NCBI GenBank assembly: GCA_003343885.1
Contig: QAKH01000022.1
Coordinates: 1 to 7,876, forward strand
DNA: 7,876 nt
Direction: 5' to 3'
DNA from: Clostridiales bacterium
GTDB lineage: Bacteria > Bacillota > Clostridia > Oscillospirales > CAG-382
The notes beneath the pieces were generated by a model that was not told the origin of the DNA, searched no databases, and was given only the letters and a program-made list of their open reading frames with translations. This document shows, piece after piece, positions 6,610 through 7,876 of this stretch. The stretch's first letter is position 1. Every line of letters starts with the position of its first letter. The translations under genes and the position numbers were made by a program.

Positions 6610-7791
6610 TCAAAACTCAAAAAGCTTTCCCTCACCGGACGGCAATTCAAAATCAAAGGTCTTTTCCCCAAGGGTAACCGTTCCGCAAACTCGGGCATTT
6701 TCGTCAAACGCATCTTTCATGTTGACTATCAGAACGGCAGGCGCGCCGCAGTCCTTTTTTATAAAGTGACCGGCAAGAACGGCTCCGTCAGCGGTTATGC
6801 TGATGTTTGAGATAATACCCTCGTCGGGATTGTTTTTTTGCCGCATTAACTGAGTTACTAAGCGTGGATGGGCATTTTCTATATCTCCGTGTACCGTAAT
6901 TCCCGTGCTGCGGTAACGGAAAAGACGTTCTCCTAAGGCGTGAAGATCGGCATTTAAGCGTTTTGCGTAATAGTAAACAGGATTTTTGGAGCCGTCGGAA
7001 TTTACGCAGCTTGTGTCTTCAGTCCACCAGCCCTTGCAGTAGGTTGCGTGCATGATAACAGTGCTTCCGTAGGCAAGCGACAGGAACGCCTGCCATCTGA
7101 GCTGAAATTCCTTTAGGTTTTGCGTGGTCAGCCAGGCGCCTGTCTGTATTATTAACCATAAGTCCTTGCCGCTTTTTCTGCAAGCCTTTGCCGCTATGTC
7201 GAGATTTTCAAGGTACATGTCAAACGTTCCGCAGTTGCTACCCTGAAACGGATAATAGTCAAAGCATAAATAGTCAAGATCAACTTTTTTTAAGTATTCG
7301 TCAATATGCTCGGCATACGTTGCGTTTCCAAGCTGTGAAATTGCCTGTTCTTTGGTGTTTTGCGCAACACTTGCATAGTTGGGGTACAAATTTATGTACG
7401 GAAACTGCCCGGGAAAGATTTTTTCGTATTCCTTAATAACACGTGTTATTCCGTCAAAATCCTTTGAGCTCGGTTCATCGACAAGATAATCTCCCCATAA
7501 GGCGGACGAGTCGGGGTATGTACTTTTGGCGTTGAGCATAACCTCGTTTGACATCGTTTTTTCGTATCCTCCGGCGTTAGAGCCGTCACTGCCCCACCAC
7601 CTCGGCAGAATTTTTGTCGCAAGAACGCCGATACCGTATTTTTCGCATAAATCCAGGAATTTTTTCTCAGTGCCGGTCTGCACGAGAAAGTCAATTCCCA
7701 TGTCGGATGCGTCTTTCATGTATTTGTCCTCGTAAAGCGTGTCGTCGTAAAAGTAAGCGCCTATCAGAAATCTGTCTCTCGGAAATTTCAT
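6610..7791 (-). CDS. Glycoside-hydrolase-like (beta/alpha)8-barrel protein, family unassigned
   Basis: The 393-residue protein has no signal peptide, so it is probably cytoplasmic. Barrel strands can be traced: FLIGAYFYD (8-16), IDFLVQTG (33-40), GVLATKILPRWW (55-66), LWGDYLVDEPS (98-108), FPYINLYPNYA (130-140), LDYLCFDYYPF (172-182), LWLIIQTGAW (211-220) and STVIMHATYCKGWW (243-256). A small C-terminal beta domain (about 326-393) ends in GEGKLFEF, as in many glycosidases. Asp105-Glu106 in the DEP motif at the fourth strand sits where clan GH-A enzymes carry their acid/base residue. The seventh strand ends in Gln216 rather than an obvious nucleophile Glu. The motif order DEP, YINLYPNYA, FDYYPF, IIQ and LAYGS recalls, from memory, uncharacterised glycosidase-like proteins of gut bacteria; the substrate is unknown. 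Start ATG is supported by AAAGGAGGG at 7799-7807, seven bases upstream. The gene converges on the SLH operon and shares its terminator. Confidence 0.8.
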   Translation of the reverse strand: MKFPRDRFLIGAYFYDDTLYEDKYMKDASDMGIDFLVQTGTEKKFLDLCEKYGIGVLATKILPRWWGSDGSNAGGYEKTMSNEVMLNAKSTYPDSSALWGDYLVDEPSSKDFDGITRVIKEYEKIFPGQFPYINLYPNYASVAQNTKEQAISQLGNATYAEHIDEYLKKVDLDYLCFDYYPFQGSNCGTFDMYLENLDIAAKACRKSGKDLWLIIQTGAWLTTQNLKEFQLRWQAFLSLAYGSTVIMHATYCKGWWTEDTSCVNSDGSKNPVYYYAKRLNADLHALGERLFRYRSTGITVHGDIENAHPRLVTQLMRQKNNPDEGIISNISITADGAVLAGHFIKKDCGAPAVLIVNMKDAFDENARVCGTVTLGEKTFDFELPSGEGKLFEF

Positions 7792-7798
7792 GGCTTTT

Positions 7799-7807
7799 CC
7801 CTCCTTT
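7799..7807 (-). promoter_or_regulatory. Ribosome binding site of the glycosidase-like gene
   Basis: On the minus strand AAAGGAGGG lies seven bases before the ATG at 7791. It is a near-perfect match to the 16S rRNA tail and fixes this start codon. No convincing minus-strand promoter could be chosen between here and the window end. Confidence 0.85.
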
Positions 7808-7840
7808 GCTGTTTACACGTTTTGTTAAGTTAAATGAAAG

Positions 7841-7869
7841 TTGAGACCTTGAACTCCTTATGGTATAAT
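7841..7869 (+). promoter_or_regulatory. Sigma-A-type promoter for a rightward gene outside the window
   Basis: TTGAGA (7841-7846) and TATAAT (7864-7869) are separated by 17 bases, and TGG directly before the -10 box makes an extended -10. Transcription would start just past the window end and drive a gene divergent from the glycosidase-like gene. The 85-base gap from 7792 to 7876 holds no other gene. Confidence 0.7.
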
Positions 7870-7876
7870 GGTTTTA

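Noticed and set aside
7841..7869. MerR-type operator in the right-end promoter
   Set aside because: Spacer is a normal 17 bases rather than 19-20, and the central dyad is poor (only ACC/GGT ends match).

Overview
The window looks like chromosomal DNA from a Gram-positive member of the Clostridia, probably an uncultured gut-type organism. The clues are strong GGAGG-type ribosome sites, a 3-gene MacAB-like exporter without an outer-membrane partner, an SLH-domain surface protein, and sequences of moderate GC content. I cannot name a species.

Left edge (1-177): a non-coding stretch with a small hairpin and a strong rho-independent terminator, followed by the last 15 codons and stop of ribosomal protein S9 (rpsI) on the minus strand. 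At about 175-180 this fragment is joined directly to the interior of an unrelated plus-strand gene. The join removes both the front of rpsI and the front of the adaptor gene, so it is an assembly chimera, a real deletion or rearrangement, or an unusual attachment scar.

Plus-strand cluster (178-6518): a 5'-truncated HlyD/MacA-type membrane fusion protein, a MacB-type ABC ATPase, a MacB/FtsX-type permease, and a large secreted SLH protein. The spacings are 21 bp, a 1-base overlap, and about 45 bp to the preferred start of the SLH gene. I see no terminator between them, so they probably form one operon, ending at a hairpin at 6527-6558. The first three would form an ATP-driven exporter or envelope-stress pump. 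The SLH protein would sit non-covalently on the cell wall and carries three tandem modules repeating at exactly 144 residues.

Right part (6610-7876): a minus-strand gene, convergent with the operon and sharing its terminator, encodes a cytoplasmic (beta/alpha)8-barrel glycoside-hydrolase-like protein. It has a clear DEP motif but no obvious second catalytic glutamate. The last 85 bases are intergenic and hold a good sigma-A promoter pointing rightward to a gene outside the window.

I found no tRNA, rRNA, CRISPR array, transposase or integrase. The most notable points are the rpsI/adaptor junction, the exact 144-residue modular SLH protein next to a MacAB-type exporter, and the unassigned glycosidase-like protein.
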